A stretch of 64,000 bases of DNA from Bigelowiella natans CCMP2755 (GCA_000320545.1 ADNK01002208.1:124001-188000); one strand, 5' to 3'. Numbered from the stretch's first letter, positions 48,324 through 62,346 are shown. The notes: a model not told the origin generated them from the letters alone. Made by a program: numbers and translations.

Positions 48324-50540
48324 ATGATTGAACCGGGGGGGCTACCAATAGAAGGTTTCAATTCGGAGGATCAATCAAAGTTAAAAGATCTTGTCTGCTT
48401 AATGTAAGTTCCTGTTTCGCCAGGCAAGAATGCCACAATGACAACATTTTGAATTATTTGCGCATTCTATCAGATGCCAAAATGTAGCACGTGACATTGT
48501 AGAGTCTACCTGTGGTCACGTTTTCTGCGAGTAAGTTCAAATCGCGCACCGTTACCTATTTGGCGATCGAACTTATTCAGTGTCTAATTGATTCATCACC
48601 AAATTTTCAACGTAGATTATGTATACATAAATGGCTACGGCGCTCGAAGACATGCCCGCTGGATCGGAAGCCATTGACTCGAAACAACCTCCATCCTGCG
48701 GCCCGAGACAGGCGCATGATAGCCAGCATGAAGTTCACATGTCCTACTTGCAAAAAGGTAAATCCTCGCTCCTTGTAAAATTGATGGTAAATATTGTTTT
48801 AAGATATAGATTAATCTTCCTTAGCAAATGCAAGCAAGAGACTACTTTGTACATTATCAAGATTTCCACGCTCCTGATGAGTAATATCCACAGTTTTTCC
48901 TCTTGTTGCGATTTGTTCACAATGGTGGTGTGCATTTAGCGAGCCAGGGATTTCAGCGTCATTTGGCAGTATACGCTCCTTCAGCCCCTCCGTGATAGTC
49001 AGCCGAAACCTGCTTACTGCGACTATAAAGATGTACATATCTTCTTTTCCCTTTCGGAAAGAAGAAGCCTCAATATTTCATCTCCTTCTTCTCGATACCA
49101 CAGGAAACCAGGAGATAATCCGGTTCGAGTAACTTCAGCGTCTACGTTAACAAGCGTCAACATAGCGCCTCACGTAAAGTATGTACCAAAACTTCTTCAC
49201 TCTAAGAGATATCTATGAGATTGCCTCTAACCTAATGCGATGTTGTGTTAATCACTGGAAATTCAAAATTAATGACTCAGATACTACGAGGTCAAAATTG
49301 TAATTCCAGACCCAAATTTAAGCTTTGAGATAGGAATTTGTCACAATGAAAAGGTTAAGCGATCCTAACTTTTGATTTATACATACTTTCTCGCTCTTTA
49401 ATAACTAGTATTCCTCTTCGATGACAATAACAACAGCAATACTCTGTTGATTCTTACGGCCGGACAAGTTGCAATAAAACAAGTAGTGACTTCTGACTGA
49501 TGAGTGGCAGCATTTACTTGTAAATTGCTTCAGCGAACGATGACTGATGATGATGATGATGATGATGATATTGCTTTGACGGTTTGCTACTGCGAAGATA
49601 ATTAAATTGTTCAAAATGATTGACTCATTAGGTAGATATATGGAACCGTGGGGGAAAGCTGGAGACATCATAGGCGTTGGGTGGGTAGCAGCTGTTGCAT
49701 GTAGCAAAAGAAATAATAGTTGAAGGCAAACGCACTAGCAGTAGCAGTGGAACGCTGTAGTGAAAACCAAAATGGAAGATTTAAGACTACGATTACAACG
49801 ACGACTACATATGAGCTCAGTCCGCAGCTGCTGAACGTTCCATAACATTGCTGAGAAACGGACTTCAGCATATGTCTTGCCTTGAAATAGAAGGAACAAA
49901 TAACTTACTGTACGACTATTTGCCACAGATATGACTCCAAGTGCCATCAAATTTTTTTCACACGTCAGGGAAAGTATGCTCGGTAATTATCCATCCAAAT
50001 TTGACCTTACATTCTAAAAACTTCATTTTTCTCTGTGATGTTGACCAATTATTCTTCTATCTTAGCCCTGCAACTGTGAATGTGGGAAGCCATCCGTACA
50101 TGGCGATGGTACAAGCACAATCAAAGACGCCACCACCACCGTCAAGGGAAGCAGCGGGAAGAAGTCAGGGTATGTATGTGGTGTCTCTTCCATCACTTTG
50201 ATCTCTTATCTAGTACGATATACACATAACGTAGACGATTGCGTGAGTAGTTCAGATTCTGTAATCACAACGTGATAACTAGTCAATTATTCTTGTTTTT
50301 CAGCTAAGTAAATTAAATTATGATAGCCTTATCGAGAGATATGGCGACGGAATTATAAATGAAAACAATTAGCTATCATTTACTTCATAGATGATGTGAA
50401 GATATTCGATGTGGATCGCAAGGAGGCAAACATCGACGTGGAAAAAGAGTGGGAAAAAGTTGTGGAATCAAGTAGTAACAACTCTAGAATGTTATATATA
50501 ACATCGTAAGTATTAAATGTAATCTATATGCACTTAGTGC

Positions 50541-50574
<34 letters not shown>

Positions 50575-50687
50575 CTGAACAAATCGATTCATCTTACAAA
50601 TTAACACGGAAAAATAAAACGGCATACGATATAGATACGATGCGACGCTACGCTCATCTTATTATAGTAAACCTCATTCTATCTACA

Positions 50688-50750
<63 letters not shown>

Positions 50751-51394
50751 CTTTAATTTAAATGCTAGAGGCAGCATTAGGTGAGGCAAGACTTTCCGTA
50801 AATTTTGGCCCAAGATTCCTTTTCAATCTGAAGGAGTACGCTAGGAGATCTTTGGTAGTTGATGGTTGGATAATATATTAGTTTTTGTAGTTGAATGCAT
50901 CTTTCTTTTATTCATTTGTTTTCAAAATTTGAATTATGTATCTTATGATATTTTGAAAATCAGCCTCCCTCTGTGTCTACTGCAGTCACTCTAACTGACA
51001 CTATACGTAAGTTCCATTCCCACACAGTTATACGCCATTGCAGTGTTTTCACAGCGCCATAGCCTGAACCACATGTATTACCTTTCAGATTCCCAAGAGG
51101 CAGCAAGCTTCTGCCCGTTCTGTAGGATGGCGATTTCGTTTCCTGCTGGGGCACAGCAGATTATGTAAATAATTGTGCCTGCCTTCTTATACCCATTTTT
51201 GACAATTCGTTGGGTGTTTCCATAATTTTTAAATGTTTACGTGTGCGACCTACATAACGCAAAAAAAAGTATCACTGGGTCATTCGCATTGAGGCATCTC
51301 ATCGTCTCTCAGGTGCCCATATTGCCAAATGGTATCTAGGGTGCTCAATAGGTGCGTTAAAATAAAATTTGAGTTAAATTGTCTACACTATTAA
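48324..51394 (+). CDS. RING-finger protein with an LSD1-type zinc finger
   Basis: Exons 48324-48403, 48474-48530 and 48616-48757 join in phase to MIEPGGLPIEGFNSEDQSKL, then VCLICQNVARDIVESTCGH, VFCELCIHKWLRRSKTCPLD and FTCPTCKK. This is a C3HC4 RING followed by a further Cys pair, as in TRAF- or NRDP1-like ligases. Middle exons are tentative: QMQARDYFVHYQDFHAPDE, EPGISASFGSIRSFSPSVIV, KPGDNPVRVTSASTLTSVNI, PATVNVGSHPYMAMVQAQSK and DDVKIFDVDRKEANIDVEKE. The last exons give SQEAASFCPFCRMAISFPAG and AQQIMCPYCQMVSRVLN, the CxxC...PxGA...CxxC pattern of zf-LSD1 known from plant cell-death regulators, then TAA at 51392-51394. Whether both zinc modules are on one transcript depends on tentative exons between 49190 and 51060. 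Likely role: ubiquitin ligase, substrate unknown. Confidence 0.6.
50693..50750. repeat. Compound (TA)n(TG)n microsatellite
   Basis: About 15 TA copies followed by about 14 TG copies, in an intron of the RING-LSD1 model; another TA run lies near 50545-50570. Confidence 0.95.
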
Positions 51395-52117
51395 AGCAGT
51401 TTTCTCGTTATTCCCCATCAGACAAGAGCACGGTGGGACATCTTATGTTTTACCACGAGCGCTAACTCAACCTCGGAGTCATACACAAGCAAGATCAAGG
51501 ACGTGCTCCCTAATGTGAAATGACTCGAGCATGTGCGGTATATGGTGGCACAATGTACATCGTTATCAAACAAAGCATCATGAAACTTACAAAAGACCGT
51601 CACAATGAATGCCATGCATGCTTTACATTGCATAGCTGTGTTAATTAAAATCACATTTGTAGATTTGCTCCGTAGTGCTGCATGCAATTTGCAACATTTA
51701 CACATCAGCAAGTAACATGCGTACGATACAGTGATGTTGATGCGCATGTGACGGGTTTTACAACGGCATATCTAGAAATGCATGAGCACTTGCTAATACA
51801 CTGGTAAACTATATTATAAAATGCTTGTTATTCGCCATGACCGAACGTAACACATTTAATAAAGGCTTTGCTAGCGCAGTTCGAGCAACGTATATGTAAA
51901 TGTTCCCTGCTTCTGTATTGCATCGTAGCGCGTATTCAGTGTCGCAATGACGAATGGAAACATTTAGGACATCACTAGTCTTTATTGAAATTCTAGACTT
52001 GAATCCATTGCATAAGCAACAGGCAGAACTTTGCGATTATGTATATCGTTAATAAACACCAGAATTCTGCTTTGTGGCATAAGAAATATCCTATCCACGA
52101 ACTACAACTGAGATGTA
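51395..52117. other. Interval between convergent RING-LSD1 and UNC-50 genes
   Basis: No gene recognised. CATG/TGCA-rich, like the other gene-free stretches. A 109-residue minus-strand frame at 51418-51747 has no family features. Confidence 0.5.
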
Positions 52118-52436
52118 TTACCCAAGATACCAATTCAACATGATTTTGCAGGCATTAAAGTTCAAGAGGCAGGCAAAGAAGTAAAAAATAAGTATTACTC
52201 CGACGGGATAAAAGAAACGATTCTGATCTCTTAAGAAAGGGAGCACACTATACCTGCAATGATGCAAATCAAAATGAATCCTAGTTTCAATATCGAAGAT
52301 GTAGATTACCCGAGAACCGTGACGTAATGGTAGTAGATAAATGCAAAAGCATAGAGAGAATTGGCGAGCACTGTTGCAACAAAATCCGACTGACAATAGT
52401 TAATAAGAGTGAGGGAGGGAGAGAGAGGGGGGGGGG

Positions 52437-52487
<51 letters not shown>

Positions 52488-53584
52488 AGCGACATGAAAA
52501 TGATCAACAAGTGAGACGGTTGGTACCTGAAGAAGGAGAGGCGTGAGGAAAAACTGGACAGGGTAAAGCAAGACAAATAGCGGAAAGTAGCTGAGCATAG
52601 CAAATATGCATGTTATATGAGAAGGAAGTCGCAATATTCATTCCGAATCCTTACCCGTTGCAATGAATGTCGAATGCGTAAAGCCACTCGACCTAGTGAA
52701 GTTTCCGTATCAGTGAAAGTTAAAACTTTGAGGAAGCATGAAAGAAAGATCCTACCTGCTGATCTGTTGTCATAACTCGCTGTACTCTGAGGTAACGATT
52801 CGCAACGAAGCTTGTAGCTGTAGCCATAATGCATCCTGATTTTTCCATCGCAGAATCGCAGAATTAATATTTCAGAGAAGTCTCGATACATTATACGCAG
52901 AGGGGGGGGGGGGGAGGGGGGGGATCTGAGAACTATTGTGCATGGGTAGCTAAATTACTTGTGAAATATTCGAAAAAACATAGTAACCTGTTCCGAGAAA
53001 ATCCACTACAACAGAACCGACGACTACACGTAGGAGGTGCAGAATTCCGTGCACTGTACACCCAAATTATCTTTGCTTGCTCTCATTTAACAATCAAAGA
53101 TGTTCAATACCTCCAAACGTGATGCAGTACGCTAAGCTTGAGATTGCTATCATGCCCATCAATATCGCAACAAATGCAGGGTCTAAAAAACAAACTCTAA
53201 GTTAACGTTTGTTACAAAGAGCTGAAAAATTGGAATGACCGTCTCTTGCCCATTGATTCTTGATCTTCCTCCTTATCTGTGTAGCTTTATAAAGTTCACC
53301 GGGAGCAAATCTGCATAAACTTACCATTTGAGAGTAAGTGTACTGAAAGTCCATTTGGTCAAATTGGACCAGGCGCATGAGGTATTCTGAAATTGCATTC
53401 TGCCCAGTGTTAACGCCTCTTCCTCCCAGAGGCAGAATAAAGTTACCACCCCTTGAACCTCCGATTCCAGGAGATGAGGGTGGCAAATAGCTGCGACCAC
53501 TTCCGGGAGTCTCCCCACTCTAAGAATGCATAGTCTCAAGTACAGTCATCAAATATCATTTTCAATTACCTCGATCGATATCAT
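52118..53584 (-). CDS. unc50: UNC-50 family membrane protein
   Basis: Exon 1 (53584-53570) MISIE joins SGETPGSGRSYLPPSSPGIG. The conserved core follows: EYLMRLVQFDQMDFQYTYSQ, GELYKATQIRRKIKNQWARD, DPAFVAILMGMIAISSLAYC, GILHLLRVVVGSVVVDFLGT, ATSFVANRYL, EWLYAFDIHCNG, FPLFVLLYPVQFFLTPLLLQ, SDFVATVLANSLYAFAFIYY, HYVTVLG and YSVLPFLRDQNRFFYPVG, ending KIMLNWYLG and TAA at 52120-52118. The family motifs QMDFxxxxWQM, KNQWARDDPAF, YAFDxHCNxFFP and YYxYxxxLGYxxLPFL are all visible. Five or so membrane spans are expected. UNC-50/Gmh1 is a Golgi-membrane protein needed for trafficking of some receptors and linked to Arf exchange factors. Its start is only 223 bases from the divergent HAT gene. Confidence 0.92.
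52440..52484. repeat. (GA)n microsatellite
   Basis: About 22 GA copies, preceded by a G-run at 52428-52437. Intronic on the minus-strand UNC-50 gene, where it reads as a CT tract. Confidence 0.9.
52902..52923. repeat. Poly-G run (G13 A G8)
   Basis: A nearly pure G tract in a UNC-50 intron. It reads as poly-C on the transcribed sense strand, and the plus strand could form a G-quadruplex. Confidence 0.9.
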
Positions 53585-53807
53585 TGTAGAGTCCCCCCCC
53601 GCACTCGTCATCGTCGTCGTCCACTCACGAGTTAATAAAAGCTGGTGGTACGATAAACGAAAGAACACTGAAAGAAGAATGAAGTCCCAATATCCTGCAT
53701 TCATCCGTTAGGAACACTATTCTTCTTCTTTCTCGGATGATGATTATTTTATCAGGAGTCATTGTTTTATCAGGAGTTGCTGAATTGATAAATCCTCACA
53801 AAACTAC
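53585..53807. promoter_or_regulatory. Likely bidirectional promoter of UNC-50 and HAT genes
   Basis: Only 223 bases lie between the two divergent start codons, so both promoters and 5' UTRs must share this stretch. A short direct duplication (GTTTTATCAGGAGT type) is present near 53746-53780. No TATA box was identified with confidence. Confidence 0.5.
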
Positions 53808-56328
53808 ATGGTTTATTATTTCCAACGACTAGTCCAGGACTATCTGATGAAATTACAAGATCTTGGTTGGAAAGTGGATTTCGGGAAAAATGCAAAATCT
53901 GAGTAATATCAAACTGAGGTATGTAAATTATGAAAAATTAAAGGGGATTCGAACATATTTTTAATTTAACATGATCGAGACTAAATTTAAAAATTTTGTC
54001 ACTTTCAAAATTGAATGAAAACCATGGAAGCTCCACCCCTCGCTTAAGGAGAACCCGTGCTGTGGCTTGATAAATCATTTGAATTTCATTAAGCATTCAG
54101 TTAGAGTATCTCATTTATTGGAATCGAGAAGACAAAGAGGGTCGGAGGAATTGTATTCTTCGACACACACCAATGTCTTTAAGAGTCGCCCCTCTGCTGG
54201 GGTACAAACATTATTAATAAGTTTTCTTTTGAAAATGATCTAACTTTCTTCGTTTAGGGACACGTTTCACTCCCGGCCTCATTTTGACACTACAAACCAA
54301 AGTTACCAAGATTTTAGAGCTATGCACGAAGTGATCCAGAAGCATGTTCGAAATTCTATTCAGCCACCGAATTCAGCGCAACATCAAAAATCGTCGCAAA
54401 AAAACGATCACTCGACACAAAGCCCATTGATCCAATCTCCTCATGATCAACACTTAGTTGTGTCAATTGAAAACAATCATCGCTTTGAGCATGGACGAAA
54501 TACGATTGGTATTTATGCTCCCAATATGGACCAACCTCAGTACGACAATAAGCAGCCACCATCTTCTATGTTTCAAATTCAGTCAAAAGTAAGCTCCCCA
54601 GAAAAATTAATTACGTATATGCTATAAAAATCAAACACGCTATCCCACACACGTCAGGGTTTATTTGGTTTCCAAATGCAAAGCCGTGGTTCTCCTGGTG
54701 GAGAGGTTATTCGCCGCCGCAAGGTCAAACTCTCGGAAATACGTAAAAACCATGTATGCTGAAACAAGTATGTATTCCAGGTAAAAGATACACAAAATCA
54801 AGTCCCTGGAAATGACAAAACGAAGAGTGTCAACGAAAGTCGTTTATCCACAGCACCACATTCCCGTTGTCAACAAGGCCCTACGTCCATTCCAAAGCCT
54901 TCATCTCCCGCCTCACCAAAAGAAACTAACAGAATTCGCAACGTTGAAGTAGAAAAGAACTTTACTCCTAACCGCCAATCTCTGAAAAAGCACTTGGTAG
55001 CTCCTCAAAGGGAAGATCCATGGACATTAATGAAAACAAGTGCACTTTCATCATCATTTCGTCGAACACCAGGAGCCACAGGGTCTACTGCTGTAGTAAC
55101 TAATAATACAACATCCAACAATAGCGTTGGGGGTATCTTCTTGCGTGCAGGACCACTTACTGGACTAGATATTCGCAAGAATATTGGTAAAAACAAAAAA
55201 AGAACAAAACTATGAGCGATAACTACTGTGTACTAATTTACATTCTTTTTAGGAGTGCCGTCACCAGGAGATATATTGACGAAATTCAAGAAAACTCGAC
55301 GTCGGACACCCTTTTCCCCTTGCAACAATCCTGTTGGAAATTCACTTCTAAATATTTCTGCAGTACCATCTGGTGGTTATTTATGATACAAATTGTGATT
55401 ATAATTATTCATGTTTTTGCTAAATCTCATGAATCTGAGATGTTTCCATCATTATCATCAATGTTTAGTTTCTTCTGCAAGGACATCAACTGCTACTATT
55501 AATACGACTTCCACTACTGCAAGAAATACTACTGCTTCATCGTCATTTCCTACTGCTACTGCTGCCCTCCTTGTGGAGAAGAAACCGATGATGCCAGCTG
55601 GAGGGGGAGGAGGAGAGCCGAGGTCTAGGTACCGGCCAAAAACGTTGTCGTCATCAGCTTCCATAAGGGCAGGAAGTGCGAGTGCTGTGGAAAGAGTTGG
55701 AAGGCGCAATCGAGGTAATAGCATTGAGTCGTCGTCGTATTCAAGAGCTGGTACGAGAAGGAATGCTCGAAGTATTCCACGGAATGTTACCGGAAATGGG
55801 AGGAGCAGGAGTATGAGTGCTCAGAGAGGAGGCACCAGGAAAATCAATCTCAATACTGAAACGATGGTACAAAATGATAGCACTTTGAAGTCTGCCAACA
55901 TCTGATATTATATTGCTGTATTTATATCAGCGCTATGCTCAAATCCAGGAATTTCCTTTGTACCGTGAATTCCTTTCACAAAATCGAGCAGCCACAGTAT
56001 CATCAGGTAAAACACATCATTATTATTTTGAACCAGAGCAATTTCATTCACAATTAGCACATCCATCCTCAGATTTTGGTTCGGTGTACCCCCCAAATGT
56101 TCGTCAGCATCATCACTACCATAATCAAAGTCATCATGTTCATCATCATCACAACCCACAAGAAGATGGGGAGAGATTCCATCGTCATCATCACAATCAT
56201 CGTCCTCATCATCATCTGCGGCAGCATCATACTAGGGCTGCACCGCCACCACCACCACCACCCCCAGCAGTTGTTTTGGACTCACAATCTCTAAGAAACG
56301 ATAAAGCAGGCTACTACCACCAGCATAT

Positions 56329-56368
<40 letters not shown>

Positions 56369-58755
56369 TTAGGTCGAAGAGGTTATCATCATCATCATCA
56401 CAGAAGCACTACCGAAGCGACATCTCAACATCAACAACAAATGAGATTTCATCGTCCACACCACAATCATCAACACAACGATCAGAATCAATATCGTATA
56501 TCAGCTCATCATCATCATCATGATTATCATCGTCGCCATGTTTCTCCTCCGCCATCGTCGCAAGTTGTTACAGCTTCAGTTCAATCCAATGTTGTTATAC
56601 CTGGTAAATCATCCGCTCGAGGAATCTTCCAAAGAAATCCTGAATACCATCATAATAATGACGATAATGAGATGATGCCGATGCGTGACCAGCGCCAGAG
56701 AACACGATCGAGAGATTCAACGATGAGTACACTTCCACGAACTAGGACTTGGAGCTCAAGTAGTGTTATTATAAGTAGAGAAGCATGATGATGGGATAAG
56801 GATGATAAACATATATTTGATTTGAGTCGTTACTTAGGTGGTGACGAAGGAGGGGAACATCAGTTTGCACGAAGAAGATATAGCAGTGTCAACAGTGGTG
56901 ATGAATCATCGTTATTCACGGATGAGATTCGAGATATGTTCGACCTGAGCAGCGAGAAGATCGATTACATATTTTCATTTGATGGAAGGAGCTCTAAAGG
57001 CAGCACTCCTCGTTCTAGGGTCTCTACTACTACTACTACCACTACTACCAGTAGCACCAGCTCAAAAGGTTGGTTAAGAATAAAATATATTGTAGCACTA
57101 TCAAGACTGATGTGTCAGCTTATTATTTGTGTTTGACGATAATATACAAACAGGAAGTTGTAGTAGTAGCAGTTGTGGTAGTGCTACCAGCAGCATCACT
57201 AGTGCAAAAATCGAAAGTGTAAAACGTATTGAGGAGCTAAGAGGCAAGGACATTGATCTCTACACCACTGTTGTTAAGGTAAATATACTAGTTGACTGTG
57301 CACCTTTTCTCTTTCCTCCTTTCATGCACTGAGCAACTTACACACAATCCCTCACCTTGTCTAACAACCCTCTCTATTTCAATAAAAATGGTTAGCTTGC
57401 CGAAACGAATGCTTCTAAGAATAAATTCAATGACTTCAAAGCTAATTTGAAGAAAAAAGAAGCTGCAGACACTAATGCCATGAGGAATTATGCCCTTTCT
57501 CAAATTGAGAAGAAAAACTTGCCCAGAAATCTTTATTGGAAGGTGTAGCTACAGTCTATTTGTGCATTAAACTCAACAACATTAAAGTTGTTCTTGATAT
57601 TGAATCATCAGGTATGCATAAGCGTGGGAGAATACTTGAAAAGGTAGTTGTGATCGATCAACGAAGTGATGATGATGATGATCATGATGATGGTGATGAT
57701 TAACGAAGTGATGATGATGATGATGATGATGATGGTGATGATTAACGAAGTGATGATGACGGTGATGGTGACACTTTTGATCACAATTACTGTCAATATT
57801 GTATTCCATTTAGTAGTTGTAGTACACCTAGATTTTGAAAATTCGAAACGTAAAAATTAAACAGAGCTAGTAACGTTGAAGATGCTCGCCGCTGGTACGC
57901 GCTGGTATGCTCCACCAATATACATATAAATATAAGTATATATATATATATATATATATATAAACTTAATACTTTATCCTACCAAGTAGAACAGAGGGTT
58001 CGTAATATGTCGAAACAAAAAGCAAAATAGATTTTAACAAGTGATTCATTATCATGGATATGAAAATGACTTGTTCGTATTCTTAAACAAGGCCAACAAA
58101 ATCGAGCCTCTTGCTGTTCAAGGATGGCTTGAGAGTGCACGATTGGAGGAGGAATGCGGTGATATGGAAGCTTGTAAGAAGATTCTCTCCAAAGGTGGTT
58201 GTTTGAAGACGACCCATCCATCAACCAACTGTTTTGCTTATCATCTTAATTAAGTAGTTCTTCGATGATGATGATGATGATGATGATATCTCCTTCCTAC
58301 ACTGTTGAACAATTCAGGCCTTTCCATTTGCTGGTCATCAGAGCTACTAATGCGACAGTTTTTACGTGCACAAGAGTATTCAGGAGGAGATCTTACTGCA
58401 GGAAGAATGGCCCTTGGTAATAAATATTTATTAGTCAAACATTCAACCACAGCAATATGTTGTTTCTGTGGGATATTATTCAAGTGGGGTGGAAATGTAA
58501 TTATTCTGATGTTTAATCAGGGAGACTAAAGAATGCTAGCATTGAGGTTGCATGGCGCAGTATTCAAGAAGGCGCGTTAATGGAAGCTCGAAAGGGTAGT
58601 TCTACTCCTGTTACCCAAATCATTATCCTAAAATAATGAAATGCTTTGCTTTTTTTTTTAAAAGGAAATGTAAAGGAGGCGAGATTCATCTTCAAATACC
58701 TCATGAAGGTTTTTAAATACTTATTTTTGGATAGCAACCGCCTCGTCTTTTTCCC

Positions 58756-58792
<37 letters not shown>

Positions 58793-60745
58793 CAGCGGGG
58801 AAAGAGAGGAAGAGGGAAATGGAAAATTTTGACTTTAAACAACGATAGCACGTATCTTGGTACGGCCCTATTTACGTTGAAGCAAGCCGGTTTGAAGAGC
58901 AAAGAGATGAGGTCAGTCAGTGAATTTTGGTGATTCTAAAGGTGCTTGAAATTTATGATCCTGGCATATTGCAATTTTAATATATCAGCACCAAAAGGCT
59001 TTGAAAATCGTGGAGGATGGTTTGAAGCGTGTCCCAAGACACGGTCCCCTGTGGTTTGCTGCACTTCGTCTCTATGTGCGCTGCATTCCAGAGCCTCGAA
59101 ATCCCCAGGAGGTAGTACTTACTTTTATTATGAGAAGATCAGCAACGACACATTGCCTTGTGCGCAGCATGAATATGAAACTATGTTGACTCTATGTTTT
59201 TCCTTCTTCTTCTTCTTCTTCTTCTTCTTCTTCTAAGGTGTTAAGAGTAACTGAAAAAACAGTCCAAGCTGCTGTAAAAGACCGAATTATTGAGAAAGAG
59301 AATGCTCAGAGCTTTGTTACACCTCCTGTGGTTGCTCCGGTACTAAGTACTACTCACGACACATGATTTATAGAAGAAGGCGTTTGATGTATTCGATAAT
59401 ACGTTGTAAGCTACTTAAGATGATGATGACGCGGATGGCGAGTTCCATTTTGTAATTTATTATTTTGTATGCTGTTCATCAAGGAACTTCATTGGAAGTT
59501 GCACTTAGCCCAAAGCCAGATCCTTCAAGCTCATCACATGTAAGAATATTTCTACCCATCCTTGAAATACTATATTTTGTGTACCCAATTGTAGTATTGT
59601 ATCTTTCTTCGAGAGTATCCTAAAATTACTACCACTACTGTTGTCTTAGGTACAAGCATGCACGTCGAGCTTGTGTAGCTGCAGCAGATGCGATCACAGC
59701 GACGAATGCAGATGGAAAGCAAAGTACTAGTAGTGAATTACACAACTTAACTCCAAGTCTCTGATAATGATGCGAAACTCTAATCCCCAGGTTTAATTCT
59801 TCTCCTCCCTTTTCCTTCGCATCATTCCTTATCATCAGGCCATCTCCATTTGCGCTGGAAGGTATGGAGAGCAGGTGCTCGCCTCGAAAGTCTTTCGGGA
59901 AGGTACTACTGCTACTATATTTACCACGTATACCACCACCACCACCACCATTACGACGGTGTTGTTTCTCTTGTGCTCACAATAGCTAAAAGGTCGTTAT
60001 CAATATGGTCTTGTATAGGGAGGATGTGGCCAAGAAGCTGTTGAACAAGGCCATGGAACACTGCCCAGATAAAGTCAAGTATAAGGTCCTTACTCATAGT
60101 TCCTTATCATATGCTTCTCCTCTTTCTTCAGGAAGGCATTCTCTTTTTCATCATCCTGAAATCCGACTCATCATCATCATCATCATCATCATCACCCCGT
60201 CGCCGTATACATGATCTTAGGTTCTCTTGGAAGCAGCGCGGCATGAACAGTTTTTCGGCCGACATAGAGCTGCCTCTGCTTTTCTAAGCCGCGTGCAATT
60301 AATTGTAAGTGTTAACCCTTCATCATCATGTTGTTGAGTTTGGTTCTCCTAACACATCATCATATTCATGGTGGGAATAAGAAATAACATTATACTGACG
60401 ACTTCTACTACAACAGGCGTGTCGTGAGTGGAAAGTGCTTTTGGAATCAGCTTTGTTGCAAATCAGGCAGAGAAACTTCTTACAAGCAGCAGAACAAGTA
60501 ATTCTAGCAGTACTTCTTCTCCTTCTTTCTTTTCTTCTTCTTCAACTTCTACATAGCTCGTGTTTGTTGTTGTTGACAGTGAGCGATTATTGATACGATG
60601 AATATCATAATTAAGGTGAAGAAGTCTCTTCTGCATCACCCTGGCACTGGACGTCTCTGGGCGTTGCACATACAGGTAGTAGTAGTAGTAGTAGGAGTAG
60701 TAGTAACAGTGTTAACAACAGGAGTATGTCACATTATCAAATATA

Positions 60746-60779
<34 letters not shown>

Positions 60780-62301
60780 CTTCTTTTTCATGCATCTGTA
60801 TTGAAGAAGGGAGGGGGAGAAGGATTATGATATGAGTCATTGTTGATATGTTTTAGTTGGAACGCGCCGTACGAAGTGATGAAGAGGCATTTCAAGCCAT
60901 CAAACAAGCAGTCTCTCAGGTGGTACTAACAAAATCAGGGGGAGGAGGAGGAGTAAAGCTTCGTTACTTTTCACCTATGAAACGGTTATATAACATACGT
61001 TTATTGATGATATTTGTGTGATAGGTTCCCAAATCAGGAGAAGTGTGGTGTGAGGCGGCAAGAGCCTACTTAAATCCATTGTCAAAGAACTTTTCTCTCA
61101 CATCAGCAAAGGTAGTGGTAATTAGTAGGAGAGGGAATCAATGCTAGTTGCATATGTTGGACGATTAGTGACTTTACCCATCTTTTAAAAGCATTTCCCA
61201 TGATCATCTTCTGACATCTAGGTCACTTGCTCTCCCTCCCTATGTGTATTATTTCTTTTAACAGCGATGTTTAGAGTTCGCAGTACGTTTCACGCCTCAG
61301 TATGGAGACTCTTTTGTGGAGAAGTAATGACTTACCACTAAACATATTATATCGATATAGTAATTAGTACTAAGTGCAATTTCGAATTGTCCTTATTTCT
61401 TTCAATCATCATCATCATCCTATAGGTTGCGACTAGAGAGGTTAATCTCTGGAAATTCTCCACGAAGTTCTGAAGCGCTGTGTCTACCAGTGGTATTATA
61501 TAACGATGATGATGTTTTGATAAGTATAAATAGCATTGATCAGAATACCAGTCAATACGCATTAGTTACGTCGTCTAACCAATAAACAGCTTGTTGCTAC
61601 ATACTACTCTTATTTTGTGGAAATACATATATATATATATATATATATATATTATGAAAAAGGCTGATCTTAAGGATGAAAAGCATTCACAAAGCATCAC
61701 CATGGAAGAAAGATACATTAAGAGAATCAACGAATGCATTAATGCGGATCCAAACTATGGTAGTAATCATAACATATAAGGGGGATGTAACAATATGAGG
61801 CTGAGTTCAACAATCAACCTAAATATTGCATATGCTTGTTATTTAAGGTGCTCTCTGGCTATTGTGCAAGGAAACACCCTATGATACAGTGTCTGAAGTA
61901 ATAGGCAGAGAGAACATAGGCACAGGAAGAGGAAGAAAATAGATGATTTCCTGCAAATTAACCTATAGAATCTGTTGTTTATTGTTTAGCACAATTGTTC
62001 TTATCGTTGTGTTCTTATTCTGCAATCGAAAGGTTATGATCAGAGCTATGGGAAAGGTAGACGAGGAATTGAAGAAACACAGTGCCCTATATCAGGTGCT
62101 AGTACTTGCAGTGAGAAGTAGTAGAAAGTGTTGACAGCATTTCATAAGTTTCCAGTAATCTCCACCAGAAAAATATCAATATCTGTATTATTTTGATGTA
62201 ACATATGTTGTTTGCGTGTCGCTTAGCGCGCCCTGATGAGGAATATGACAAGAGGTGGAGAAGGACGAAATCAATTCAACATCGATGGGTAAGTTCAAAA
62301 A

Positions 62302-62346
<45 letters not shown>

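Noticed and set aside
48811-49038. Minus-strand 75-codon frame overlapping the RING-LSD1 gene
   Set aside because: The plus strand offers in-phase exons across the same bases, consistent with the flanking RING exons.
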